NCBI GenBank assembly: GCA_021784555.1
Contig: JAJYHY010000002.1
Span: 17,604 to 81,603 of the forward strand
Length of the DNA: 64,000 nt
Source of the DNA: a bacterium
GTDB lineage: Bacteria > Verrucomicrobiota > Verrucomicrobiia > Limisphaerales > UBA8199
Reading direction: 5' to 3'
Part shown: in pieces, positions 31,818 to 40,670 of the stretch
How the letters are laid out: each line of letters starts with the position of its first letter
Position numbering within the stretch: position 1 is the first letter of the stretch
Notes under the pieces: model-generated
Database searches by the model: none
What the model was told of the DNA's origin: nothing
Seen by the model: the letters and a program-made list of their open reading frames with translations, nothing else
Made by a program: the position numbers and the translations under genes

Positions 31818-34142
31818 ATGAAGCTTATCCGACTCGATGAATTGCTCGCGATAGCCTGGCTCGCCGCTCCGGCCTGTATTTGCGGCGCCCACCCCGTTGC
31901 CGGCACCGCGCCATTGACCCTGCAAGGCGACCTTGCCTCGAACATGGTGGCGGGCGTGGACCGATTCCTGTTGCGCAAGCTGGATGAATCGTCCGCGACG
32001 CGCTCACGGTTCTGGCACCGGGATTTTTCCTCATGGACAGCCTACGAGCAATCGCTGGCAACCAACCGGCAGCGCCTGGAGTATATCCTCGGCGCGCGCG
32101 ACCACCGAGTGCGTCACGTCGAACTCGAACTCATTGCCACCCCGAACCGCTCGGCGCTCCGCGGGCGCGGCCACGGCTACCAGGTGTTTGCCGTGCGCTG
32201 GCCGGCATTCGGAGACGTGACGGGCCAAGGGTTGCTGCTGACGCCAACCCATGGCACGCCCATCGCCAATGTGGTCGCCATCCCCGACGCGGACCAGACC
32301 CCCGAACAGCTCGCCGGATTGGCCGGCGGGATTGCGCCCGAAAGCCAATTTGCGCGGCGCCTGGCCGAAAGCGGCTGCCGGGTGATCGTACCCGTGCTGA
32401 TCAACCGGCACATCGACGCTCAACGGAAGCTCTCCAACCGGGAGTTCATTTATCGGCCGGCCTACGAACTGGGCCGGCATATCATCGGCTACGAGATCGA
32501 AAAGGTATTGGCGGCCATTGACTGGCTCAGAAGGGAAACGCCGGGCGCCGCTATCAAGACCGGCGTCATCGGCTGGGGCGAGGGCGGTTTGCTCGCCTTT
32601 TACGCCGGCGCGCTCGACACCCGCATCGCCGCGACGTCCGTTAGCGGTTACTTCGAGGAGCGCCGCCAGGTTATCTGGCGGCAGCCGGTGACTCGGAACG
32701 TCTTTGGGCTGCTGGAAGAGTTTGGGGATGCGGAGGTGGCGGCGATGATCGCTCCCCGCGCCCTGATCATCGAAGCCGCGCATGGGCCGGAAGTAACGAT
32801 GCCCGGCGGCGATGCCTACACCCCGGCGCAACGGGGCTGCGGCGCGCCCGGCGTCCTCCGCTCTCCCAGGCTGCAAAACGTCCGCCGTGAATTTGAGCGA
32901 GCCCGCTCGTTGGTGGCCGCATTGCGCCCATCGCCGCGCCTGGAGTTGGTCGTGACCGGAGAATCCGGGCAAGGGCCGTTTGGCAGTGAAGAGGCGTTGC
33001 GAGGCTTCCTTGGCGCGCTGGCTGACAATGCTCGTCTGGCGCCGGAGGGGGCGCCGCCCACAAACCTGTGGCCGGACTTTGATCCGGCGGTGCGGCAGGC
33101 CGAGCAATTGCATGAGTTGGACCGCCACAACCAGCGCCTGCTGGCTGAGAGCCCGTACGTACGCCGGAAGTTTATGGCCGAACTGGACACCTCTTCGCCA
33201 GCCAAATTCCGGCAAACCGCTGCCTGGTATCGCAACTATTTCTACCGCCAGGTGATTGGCCGTTTCGATGAGCCCCTCCTGCCGGCCAATCCCCGTTCAC
33301 GGCAGATATACGACACACCGCAATTCACCGGCTACCGGGTGGTGCTCGACGTGTTTCCCGACGTTGTCGCCGAGGGGATTCTGCTGGTGCCGAAGGACCT
33401 CAAGCCTGGTGAACGGCGCCCGGTCGTAGTCTGCCAGCACGGCTTGGAGGGCCGTCCGCGGGAAACGATCAACGGCAACAGCCACTACTATCACAATTTC
33501 GCCGCCAGGCTTTGCGAGCAGGGGTTCATCACCTTCTCGCCTCAGGGCCTCTTCATTTTCGAGGATCGGTTCCGCACACTTCAGCGCAAGGCCAATCCGC
33601 TGGGCAAGACCTTGTACTCGATCATGGTGCCTCAACACCAGCAGATCACCGACTGGCTCAAAACGCTGCCCTTCGTCGATCCGGCGCGAATTGCCTTTTA
33701 CGGCCTGAGCTACGGCGGCAAGACGGCGATGCGCGTGCCGGCGCTGGTGACAAACTATTGCCTCTCCATCTGCTCCGGAGACTTTAACGACTGGGTATGG
33801 AAGTGCGCTTCGACTCTCAGCCCCTACAGTTATGTGCGGCTGCCTGAATACGAAATCTTCGAGTTCGACCTGGGCGACACCTTCAATTACTCGCAGATGG
33901 CCGCCTTGATCGCTCCGCGCCCGTTTATGGTGGAACGAGGGCATTTCGATGGGGTGGCGCCGGACGACAGAGTGGCTTACGAGTTTGCCAATGTCCGTTA
34001 CCTGTATGAAGCGCGATTAGGTCTCCACGACCAGTGCCGCATCGAATGGTTCAACGGGCCGCACACCATCCATGGCGTGGGGACTTTCCAATTCCTCCAC
34101 CAGCACCTGGATTGGCCTCGCCAGGGGTCGGCAACGCAATAG
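31818..34142 (+). CDS. Secreted tandem alpha/beta-hydrolase (acetyl-xylan-esterase/DLH-like), 774 aa
   Basis: Two hydrolase-like halves in one chain. The C-terminal half has EGILLVPKDLKPGERRPVVV, QHGLEG and the nucleophile elbow AFYGLSYGGKTAMRVPAL with Ser, and ends HTIHGVGTFQFLHQHL supplying a candidate His. In the N-terminal half the elbow position reads GVIGWGEGGLLAFYAG, where the usual Ser is Glu or Gly, so that half is probably non-catalytic. ATG 31818 starts a signal peptide (MKLIRLDELLAIAWLAAPAC). Such esterases remove acetyl or aryl groups from polysaccharides. It is divergent from the deacetylase-like gene. Confidence 0.75.
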   Translation: MKLIRLDELLAIAWLAAPACICGAHPVAGTAPLTLQGDLASNMVAGVDRFLLRKLDESSATRSRFWHRDFSSWTAYEQSLATNRQRLEYILGARDHRVRHVELELIATPNRSALRGRGHGYQVFAVRWPAFGDVTGQGLLLTPTHGTPIANVVAIPDADQTPEQLAGLAGGIAPESQFARRLAESGCRVIVPVLINRHIDAQRKLSNREFIYRPAYELGRHIIGYEIEKVLAAIDWLRRETPGAAIKTGVIGWGEGGLLAFYAGALDTRIAATSVSGYFEERRQVIWRQPVTRNVFGLLEEFGDAEVAAMIAPRALIIEAAHGPEVTMPGGDAYTPAQRGCGAPGVLRSPRLQNVRREFERARSLVAALRPSPRLELVVTGESGQGPFGSEEALRGFLGALADNARLAPEGAPPTNLWPDFDPAVRQAEQLHELDRHNQRLLAESPYVRRKFMAELDTSSPAKFRQTAAWYRNYFYRQVIGRFDEPLLPANPRSRQIYDTPQFTGYRVVLDVFPDVVAEGILLVPKDLKPGERRPVVVCQHGLEGRPRETINGNSHYYHNFAARLCEQGFITFSPQGLFIFEDRFRTLQRKANPLGKTLYSIMVPQHQQITDWLKTLPFVDPARIAFYGLSYGGKTAMRVPALVTNYCLSICSGDFNDWVWKCASTLSPYSYVRLPEYEIFEFDLGDTFNYSQMAALIAPRPFMVERGHFDGVAPDDRVAYEFANVRYLYEARLGLHDQCRIEWFNGPHTIHGVGTFQFLHQHLDWPRQGSATQ

Positions 34143-34156
34143 ATGGGGTAGTGTAT

Positions 34157-35350
34157 ATGAGCTGTTCTGGAACCGAAAGAGTTGTTAGCCTGCTGAAGAC
34201 GTTGGTTGCATTCGATACGGTAAGCGAACACAGCGATTATCAGTGCGCCGCGTTCGTGGAGTCCCAGCTTAGCCAATCTGGCGCGCGCACTGGAATCATC
34301 AGTGAAGAGGTTGGAGGGGTTCAGAAATGCTCTGTTTACGGAGTATTTGGGCCAATGAACGAACGTGGGCTTGTTGTCTGCGGTCATCTCGACACTGTTC
34401 CATTTGAAGGTCAAGAGGGTTGGCAGAGCCCACCACTGGGGTTGTCGCGTCGCGGTGACAGGCTCCACGGCCGTGGAACGGCTGACATGAAGGGGTTTAT
34501 AGCACAGTGTTTGGCGGCAGCGCCCTTACTCAAGCGTGAATCCCTAAGGCGGCCTATCATCTTTCTCTTTACCTGTGATGAGGAATTAGGTGGCGCCGGT
34601 TCACGGCGGCTATGTCCACGGCTGGAGAACCTCTTGCCATGCAAGTTGCCGCTAGAAGGATGGATTGGAGAACCGACCGCCTACCGTGTGCTGTCAGCGC
34701 AAAAGGGCTACATCACTTTCAACGTTGTAGTTCGTGGGGTTGGCGGCCACAGCAGCACACCCGACAATGGGTGTAATGCGATTACCGCGGCGGCTATCGT
34801 TGTCGAGGCCATGGCGCGCCTGGACCGGGCCTGGGCAACAGGGGTGGGATCCGTGAAAGATCCGGCCTTTCAAGGCTCGCCAACCAGCCGCTTAAATGTA
34901 GCGCGCATCTGCGGCGGTAGCGCCTTGAACATGATCCCCGAATCTTGCGAATTGGCAGTGAGTATTCGCGTGGTTCCGACAGACAATACCGGCGCTTTGC
35001 TTCAGCAAGTGCGGGACGAGATGCATTCGGCTTTGCAGCGCGCCTACGCGAGCGTCCCAGTGACACCGTCGCTTCAGGTCTCAACGCCGGTGATCACTCC
35101 TGGCATGGCCTCATCGGGAAATGCGAGTATTGAACGGTTGTTGAAAAAGCAGCTTGGGCAAGCAGCCCGAGAAGGAGCGCCGTTCGCAACTGATGCAGGC
35201 AGCTTGGCGGAGATTGGCTGTGAGTGCGCGGTCTGCGGGCCGGGGCAGTTAGAGCAGGCCCATCAGGCTAACGAGTTCATTGGAATCCAGCCGCTATTGT
35301 CGGGGGTTGATTTAATCGTAAACGTATGTCAGGCGTGGTCCGGACTATGA
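34157..35350 (+). CDS. M20 deacylase, ArgE-like (acetylornithine deacetylase family), 397 aa
   Basis: A two-zinc M20 hydrolase. Metal and catalytic motifs are VVCGHLDTVPFEG (HxD), LHGRGTADMKGF (Asp), FTCDEELGGAGS (Glu-Glu), WIGEPTAY and the final LEQAHQANEFIGI (His). ATDAGSLAEIGCECAVCGPG is typical of ArgE. The likely reaction is removal of acetyl from N-acetylornithine or a similar amide. ATG 34157 is chosen over the track start since MSCSGTERVVSLLKTLVAFD matches the family start. By eye, GC at third positions is lower than in neighbours, hinting at recent acquisition. No other arginine gene is near. Confidence 0.85.
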   Translation: MSCSGTERVVSLLKTLVAFDTVSEHSDYQCAAFVESQLSQSGARTGIISEEVGGVQKCSVYGVFGPMNERGLVVCGHLDTVPFEGQEGWQSPPLGLSRRGDRLHGRGTADMKGFIAQCLAAAPLLKRESLRRPIIFLFTCDEELGGAGSRRLCPRLENLLPCKLPLEGWIGEPTAYRVLSAQKGYITFNVVVRGVGGHSSTPDNGCNAITAAAIVVEAMARLDRAWATGVGSVKDPAFQGSPTSRLNVARICGGSALNMIPESCELAVSIRVVPTDNTGALLQQVRDEMHSALQRAYASVPVTPSLQVSTPVITPGMASSGNASIERLLKKQLGQAAREGAPFATDAGSLAEIGCECAVCGPGQLEQAHQANEFIGIQPLLSGVDLIVNVCQAWSGL

Positions 35351-35361
35351 CCAGATTCATC

Positions 35362-35485
35362 GCAACTGCTCAGGCCGAGCCGCCGGACGCATGCGATAGG
35401 AGCGCGGACGCCCTCGTCCGCGTCTCCGGAAAGCCGCGGTCGCGGACGAAGGCGTCCGCGCTCCAATCACCACCTGGGCAGTTGC
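35362..35485. repeat. Family B palindromic element, copy 1
   Basis: Outer arms GCAACTGCTCAGG and CACCTGGGCAGTTGC; inner arms GATAGGAGCGCGGACG and CGTCCGCGCTCC. It fills the convergent junction between the ArgE-like and acetyltransferase genes. Other copies are at 45120 and 46750. Confidence 0.8.
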
Positions 35486-35488
35486 GAC

Positions 35489-36349
35489 TCACCCCACCGC
35501 GGGGTCCGCGATAGCCGCTGTGGCCTGCGGAACGGTTGCCGACAGGGCGGTTCCCAGGCGCATTCGTGTGAGATTTCGAAGGGCGGTGAACCCGAGCCGT
35601 CCGACTGTTGCGGTGGCGATCTCGTTCTGTTCCGGCGCATCCCAAATGACGGAAAACTCGCCCGGCACAAGCAGTAGATCCTCGGCCAGGCAGATTGCCG
35701 CTGTTGGCTCGGTGCAAACCAGCGGACCGATGCACCGGCTTTCCGCGCCCGGACGCAACAAGCCCCAACCCTTGATTTGACCTTGGGCCGGCCAGACGAG
35801 CGCGGCGTAGCTGCCGGTCGCCAGTAGTCGCAGCAATCTCGGGCGAGGAACCCCAACGGCAGCCGCGTCGATCTTTTCAACGGAGGGCCAATCCTGTTCT
35901 GACATCTCCCGCGTGGTCGCAACATGCTCCGGCAGGAGTGGCCTACGCGCCGGAGGTCGCCGCCATCGTGTGATCCGCCATTCCGGGGCAAAGCCCAGCC
36001 GCTCGTACAAGGGCTGACCGGCGGGGGTGGCATCGAGTCGCACGCACCGCACACCCGAATCCCGCAGGTGACTAAGCGCCCGCCGCATCAAGGCCGTTGC
36101 AATGCCCTGTCGGCGGTGCTCGGGATGCACGAGCATCATGCCGATCCAGGCCAGGGCTTGGCCATAAGCAGTCGTTGTGACCGTTCCCACAAGCTGTCCG
36201 TTCCGCATTGCTACGAAGCAGCCGACGGGCTCCAATCGAAGCAGTTGCTGCCAATCCTCCCGCCTCTGGTTCCATCCCGCCAGTCGCCGCAATTCATCGG
36301 CCGCCACCACGTCCGTTTCCTCCATTCGACGCAAGGAAAAATCAGCCAT
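35489..36349 (-). CDS. GNAT family N-acetyltransferase, 286 aa
   Basis: Acetyl-CoA-dependent acetyltransferase. The GNAT core at residues 1-125 contains VGTVTTTAYGQALAWIGMML, then VHPEHRRQGIATALMRRAL (the Q/RxxGxG/A acetyl-CoA loop) and RLDATPAGQPLYERLGF. A second domain of 140 residues follows (HVATTREMSEQDWPSVEKI and later AEDLLLVPGEFSVIWD), as in two-domain GNATs with an Acetyltransf_18-like C-terminus. The acceptor is unknown. Cytosolic. Its stop abuts a family B repeat. Confidence 0.85.
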   Translation of the reverse strand: MADFSLRRMEETDVVAADELRRLAGWNQRREDWQQLLRLEPVGCFVAMRNGQLVGTVTTTAYGQALAWIGMMLVHPEHRRQGIATALMRRALSHLRDSGVRCVRLDATPAGQPLYERLGFAPEWRITRWRRPPARRPLLPEHVATTREMSEQDWPSVEKIDAAAVGVPRPRLLRLLATGSYAALVWPAQGQIKGWGLLRPGAESRCIGPLVCTEPTAAICLAEDLLLVPGEFSVIWDAPEQNEIATATVGRLGFTALRNLTRMRLGTALSATVPQATAAIADPAVG

Positions 36350-37418
36350 TCAACCACTTATCTCCGTTTTCCCTAACAAATGCATCATCCTTAAGCTGCG
36401 GGTAGGCTTGGCAGACCCGGTCGATTTCCTCAGCCTGCCCCGCCGAAAGCCGTAGGCCGGGCTCCAGGCACCAAGTCCCCTCGAGCAACCCTTGGCGCCG
36501 GAGCATTTCGTGAATGCCTGGAATGCAGCCGGCAAAGCCGTTGGCCGCGTCGAACACGGCTGCATTGCAGTCCATCACCTGTGCGCCAAGAGAGAGCAAC
36601 TCCGCCGGAATGCTCCTGGTTGAGCGAGCTCGCCGGCATTGCTCGAACAGTTCGACTGCCCGACGGGTCCAAAACGCCCAATGGCCCAGCAGACCGCCTG
36701 CGATTCGCACATGCGCTTCACCACAACGCCCCGGCAGAACATACTCGGTGAGCAGGTCGGGAATGATGTTATCATCATTGCCGGTGTAAAGAGCCACTTC
36801 CCCCGCGCGCCCAACCTCGGCTACTGCCCGCACAACATCGAGCGTCTGGTAACGGTTAAAGGGGGCAATCTTGATGGCAACTACGTTCGGAATCTCAAGA
36901 AAGCGCCGCCAGAACGCGGGCGACAGTGCCCTGCCGCCGACTGCGGGCTGGAGATAGAAACCGAACAGGGGCAGCTCACGGGCAACTGCAACGCAATGTC
37001 CTATCAGCTCCTGGTCGTCTGACTCCCGGAAAGCCCCGAGCGAGAGGAGGCCCGCATGAAACCCAAGCCTCCGAGCCAGGATGGCTTCGGAAACCGCCTG
37101 GCCGGTGCGACCGCAAACGCCGGCGATACGCACCGTCTGCCTGCGGGCATCTGTGTCGCACTGGCTGAGGGTGGCCGAGGCCAGTTCAAGCACCGGCTTT
37201 AGAAGCCCGTGCTTGGGATCGCGAATGGCGAACTGAGTCGTGTGAACGGCGAGGGCCAAACCGCCTGCTCCCGCGGCATGATAGTAGCGCGTGAGGGCGC
37301 GCTGCCTGCGCTCGTCCAACCTGTGGGCCGGTGTAAGCGCCAGTGGATGAGCCGGTATCACTTGGCCCTCCAGAAGCGCTGCCTGAACCCAGCGGGGCGG
37401 TGAAGGAAAGGAGGACAT
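36342..37418 (-). CDS. Dihydrodipicolinate synthase (DHDPS/NAL) family aldolase, 358 aa
   Basis: TIM-barrel class I aldolase relative. VIPAHPLALTPAHRLDERRQ opens the barrel. GFYLQPAVGGRAL carries the conserved Tyr region and VVAIKIAPFNRYQTLDVV the Schiff-base Lys. YTGNDDNIIPDLLTEY and a loop with GLLGHWAFWT follow. It is longer than DapA (about 290 aa), as in the DHDPS-related group found beside sugar-type oxidoreductases. ATG 37418 is used since the track ORF overruns the upstream gene. It begins 2 bp after the stop of the frameshifted epimerase, so the two were one operon. The substrate is probably a 2-keto sugar acid, which is inferred. Confidence 0.8.
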   Translation of the reverse strand: MSSFPSPPRWVQAALLEGQVIPAHPLALTPAHRLDERRQRALTRYYHAAGAGGLALAVHTTQFAIRDPKHGLLKPVLELASATLSQCDTDARRQTVRIAGVCGRTGQAVSEAILARRLGFHAGLLSLGAFRESDDQELIGHCVAVARELPLFGFYLQPAVGGRALSPAFWRRFLEIPNVVAIKIAPFNRYQTLDVVRAVAEVGRAGEVALYTGNDDNIIPDLLTEYVLPGRCGEAHVRIAGGLLGHWAFWTRRAVELFEQCRRARSTRSIPAELLSLGAQVMDCNAAVFDAANGFAGCIPGIHEMLRRQGLLEGTWCLEPGLRLSAGQAEEIDRVCQAYPQLKDDAFVRENGDKWLNG

Positions 37419-37420
37419 GT

Positions 37421-38502
37421 TCAATACTGGCCGTTGCGAATCTCGAAGTGGGTGGGCCGCTGGAGGTAGGCGCCTTTCCTGCTGACCCAATGCGCCGTCC
37501 AGCGAAGCACGGCCTCGAGGGAAGTGGGCGGCGGGCCGAGAACAGCGCATAGTTTGGAGGCATTGCTGAGCAACGCGGCCTCGCTCTCGTGGCCTGTAAA
37601 CCTGGGGGAGCGCGAGAGCAGCTCCCCAAGACGTTCTGCGACGGCCCTGACCCGGAAAGGCGCCGGGCCGGTAAGGTTCCACGAAACGGCAGGTGAGGAG
37701 CTTAACGCCAGCGCGCGCAGAATCATCTCATTGGCATCGCCCTGCCAGACGCAATTGAACCAGCCGTTGGAGAGATCGATGGGTTCCCCGGCCATAACTT
37801 TACGCGCGATATCAACCAGCACCCCGTACCGCAACTCGACGGCATAGTTGAGCCGCATCAAAGCTACCGGCGTTCCCTGGGCCATCGAGAAGTGTTGGAA
37901 TATCCGCTCACGCGCCACAGCCGAATTGGCGTATTCGCCCAGCGGGGTTAGTGCGTTATCCTCGCGCGCTCCTCCGCTGGCGACAGGCACCGGGGGATAT
38001 ACGTTGCCGGTGGAGAGGGCAACGAACCGGGCCTGCGAGTACCGCTCGGCGACCCTGGCGGGCACAATCGTATTGGTCGCCCATGTCGCGACCGGGTTCC
38101 TGGTGGTGCCGAATTTCAGACCCACAAGGTAGAGCACCTCCTTTGCCTCAGGCAAGCCGCTGAGCGATTGCGCATTCAGCAGGTCGGCTTTGTAAGTGGC
38201 AACCCCGTTCACCTCCAGCCATCGGCGCGACTCTTCGTCCGAGAATCGGCTTACCGCTATCACCCCCAAACGGTGGTTGGCCTGGTCGGCGGCGCGTTTG
38301 GCCAGCACGCAAAGCGTCGGCCCCATCTTGCCGCCAGCCCCTACACGACCAGCGGACCCGACATCGTGCGGATGAAATCCACGAGCACCGGTCGGGGCCG
38401 AGTGAGAAACGCATCCAGTTCTGAGGTGTCGTCAATGGCCTCAGGCGGCTCAGGTGGCATGGCGGTCATATCAGGTAAGGCGGGCCCGCGCGGGGTTGAC
38501 AT
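37421..38502 (-). pseudogene. NAD-dependent epimerase/dehydratase family gene with one frameshift
   Basis: The long ORF (37421-38326) starts at MGPTLCVLAKRAA, lacking the first strand of its Rossmann fold. The missing part is in the adjacent frame upstream: MTAMPPEPPEAIDDTSELDA, then RPVLVDFIRTMSGPLVV followed by a stop. Joining them near 38,338-38,346 restores PLVV(V)GAGGKMGPTLCVLAKRA, a proper NAD-binding loop, if one base is added (GTGTAGGG from GTGGTAGGG). Later VALSTGNVYPP and an NYAVELRYGVLVDIA part fit extended SDRs. This is either a true inactivating mutation or an assembly error. The original start is probably ATG 38502 or 38469. Confidence 0.7.
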
Positions 38503-38971
38503 GCGGGTAGTCGCAGGCGTCGTTCTGATAGATGACCTGTCGCCGGTTGTAACGGCTCGTAACGTGATACATGGGTCTGGGATATTCAATCCGCACCTGA
38601 CGCGGCGTGCATGGTCCGACTGTGCCAAGGAGGCCGGTGTGCCGTCAAGGCGGAAGCAGCATCGAAGAGCAGGAAATCCCACATTGATTACCGCCAAAAT
38701 GTGAGTTATGCACGACGACACGATTTTTTGCGGATAGACCTCACAGAAGCAAACAAAGGCAACAAAGAACGCGCGCCGTCATCGCGCTCCGTTGTCGAGG
38801 AATGCGCAATCAAATCTGTCGTCGTGTATAGTGGATTCGCCGATGGCGGTGCTGAGTGGTGATGGGCGCAAATACAGTGACGTGCCGACGGGGGCCGCTC
38901 CTCCGCAATCGCAAATCGCAAATCTAAAACCGCAAATCGTGAATGCGTCACCGAACTTACGCCCTGGAGCA
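38503..38971. other. Intergenic stretch, 469 bp, no gene; family C word near its end
   Basis: Only short shadow ORFs. It contains ACAGAAGCAAACAAAGGCAA and a family C element at 38905-38943 (GCAAATCGCAAATCTAAAAC). No RNA gene or promoter recognised. Confidence 0.4.
38905..38943. repeat. Family C element, single copy
   Basis: CGCAAATCGCAAATCTAAAA then CCGCAAATCG, next to the 3' end of the receiver-like gene on the minus strand. Confidence 0.65.
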
Positions 38972-39451
38972 CTAAGCCCCTTCGGTATTCGGGGTGGCGT
39001 AGGCGCGGGCCTGGACTTCGAAGAAGCTATGAAGGAAGAGGGCATTATCGGCGACGGCCTTCTCGATGAGCTGCGGGAGCAGGAACAATTCGGAGCTGTT
39101 GATGACCGCGTGAACGCTCTGCTGGAAGGCCTGCATCGGAGTGAATGTCTGGAACGAGTCGCCAAGCAGGATGACGGTGGCTTGGCGGCGTTGGGACATG
39201 GGCATGGTTTGCAGCGCGCGCAGGGTGAGGTTCTCCGCCAACGTCGTGGCGGCGAACAGTTCCTCGACTATCACGACCTGGTAACGGACTTGGTTGAACC
39301 GGATGAGGAAATCGCCGTGGGTGGCGGCGGTGTGGACCTTAAACCCCAGCGTGTTGAGGGCGGTTTTGGCCGCCTCAAGCCATTCCGGGTTTGAAAAGGC
39401 AAGGAGGGCTGGCTTGTCGGTAGCGCTGATGAAATCGAAGTTTGTGGCCAT
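38972..39451 (-). CDS. Degenerate receiver-like protein in pilus ATPase operon, 159 aa
   Basis: ATG 39451 lies 4 bp after the PilT-like stop. The pattern ALLAFSNPEWLEAAKTALNT, then GFKVHTAATHGDFLIRF, YQVVIVEELFA, ATVILLGDSFQ and INSSELFLLPQLIEKAV mimics a response-regulator receiver domain with alternating strands and helices. The phosphorylated Asp at the end of strand 3 is replaced by Glu (VIVEEL), so phosphorylation is unlikely. It may act as a phosphorylation-independent adaptor for the pilus motor. Family assignment is by pattern only. Confidence 0.6.
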   Translation of the reverse strand: MATNFDFISATDKPALLAFSNPEWLEAAKTALNTLGFKVHTAATHGDFLIRFNQVRYQVVIVEELFAATTLAENLTLRALQTMPMSQRRQATVILLGDSFQTFTPMQAFQQSVHAVINSSELFLLPQLIEKAVADNALFLHSFFEVQARAYATPNTEGA

Positions 39452-39455
39452 AGGA

Positions 39456-40661
39456 TTACTTAAGGCGCAGCTTAATAGGGGAGACGGGAGATTCACCGTT
39501 GGGAGCCTCCTGGCGAACCTTCATGCGGAGTGAATTCATGGTGGAAGTGTTCTCTCCTCGAGCCTTCTTGATCTGGTCGATACCGCGCATCACCGGGCCG
39601 CGCTTGGTGCAGTAAAGCACGGCGGTCTCCTCAGTGATGTTGCCGGCTTCGTAGGCCTCCAGCGCGGAGAAATCGAATGTGCGCCAGCCAAAAGCCTGGC
39701 TGGCTTCGGCGATTTCGTAAAAGCTTTTGCCCTCGCTTTCGCCCAGCCGGATGGACTCCTGCACGCGCAAGTTGCTGCCCATAATCTCCAGCAGGGCAAA
39801 CCGCCCCCCGCCCACTTTTGGGACCAGGCGCTGGCTGACGACCCAGCGCAACGTGTCGGCCAGGCGGGCACGCAACTGCTCCTGCTCCTCGGTTTCGAAC
39901 ATGCCCAGAATGCGATTGATGGTTTGGCCCGCGTCAATGGTGTGCAGGGTGCTCAGCACGAGGTGGCCGGTCTCGGCGGCGCTGAGCGCGATCTTCACGG
40001 TTTCGCGATCGCGCATCTCACCCACCAGAATCACCTTGGGCGCCTGGCGCAGCGCGGCTCGTAGGCCGCTGGCGAAGTTGTCGAAGTCCGTGCCCAATTC
40101 GCGCTGGTTGAAGGTCGCTTTGTCATGGGTATGAACGAATTCGACGGGGTCCTCCAGCGTAATGATATGGACCGGCTTGGTATGGTTGATCATGTTCAGG
40201 ACCGCCGCCAGCGTCGTGGATTTGCCCGAACCGGTCGCGCCGGTGACGAGCACCAAACCGGTCTGTTCGGCGGGAATCTGCTTGATGATCTCTGGAAACC
40301 CCAGCGTGTCCAACGTCGGGATAGCGGTATTGAGCTTGCGCGAGACGATGGAGTAACTGCCGCGCTGGGAAAAGACGTTGATACGGAACCGGGCGCGCTC
40401 TGCCAGCGTATAGGCGGTATCGCAGGAGCCGTGGCGCAGCAGGTCGGCGAGGTGCCACTGATTATCCCCGATGAGATTCAACGCGATCGTCTCCGTCTGA
40501 AAAGGGGTGAGCCTCTCGATGGGCGGGTCGCATTTGACGGGCTTGAGCTCTCCAAAGGATTCGACCTGAAGCGGTTTATCCACGGTAAAGATCAGGTCGG
40601 ACACCTCGGGCTGGGAGTCCAGCATGGTCGTCAGCAGATAGTCGAGTTCGGGCCGGCGCAT
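39456..40661 (-). CDS. PilT/PilU-type twitching motility ATPase, 401 aa
   Basis: Hexameric secretion-type ATPase that retracts type IV pili. Walker A GATGSGKSTTLAAVL, Asp box ITLEDPVEFVH, Walker B KVILVGEMRDRETV and His box HLVLSTLHTIDAG are all intact. The N-terminal PAS-like part begins RRPELDYLLTTMLDSQPEVS. The C-terminal 60 residues after GNITEETAVLYC are extended compared with PilT, resembling PilU. It is the second gene of the operon, 9 bp after another PilT-like ATPase, and is followed by a receiver-like gene. Confidence 0.88.
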   Translation of the reverse strand: MRRPELDYLLTTMLDSQPEVSDLIFTVDKPLQVESFGELKPVKCDPPIERLTPFQTETIALNLIGDNQWHLADLLRHGSCDTAYTLAERARFRINVFSQRGSYSIVSRKLNTAIPTLDTLGFPEIIKQIPAEQTGLVLVTGATGSGKSTTLAAVLNMINHTKPVHIITLEDPVEFVHTHDKATFNQRELGTDFDNFASGLRAALRQAPKVILVGEMRDRETVKIALSAAETGHLVLSTLHTIDAGQTINRILGMFETEEQEQLRARLADTLRWVVSQRLVPKVGGGRFALLEIMGSNLRVQESIRLGESEGKSFYEIAEASQAFGWRTFDFSALEAYEAGNITEETAVLYCTKRGPVMRGIDQIKKARGENTSTMNSLRMKVRQEAPNGESPVSPIKLRLK

Positions 40662-40670
40662 AGGGATGAA

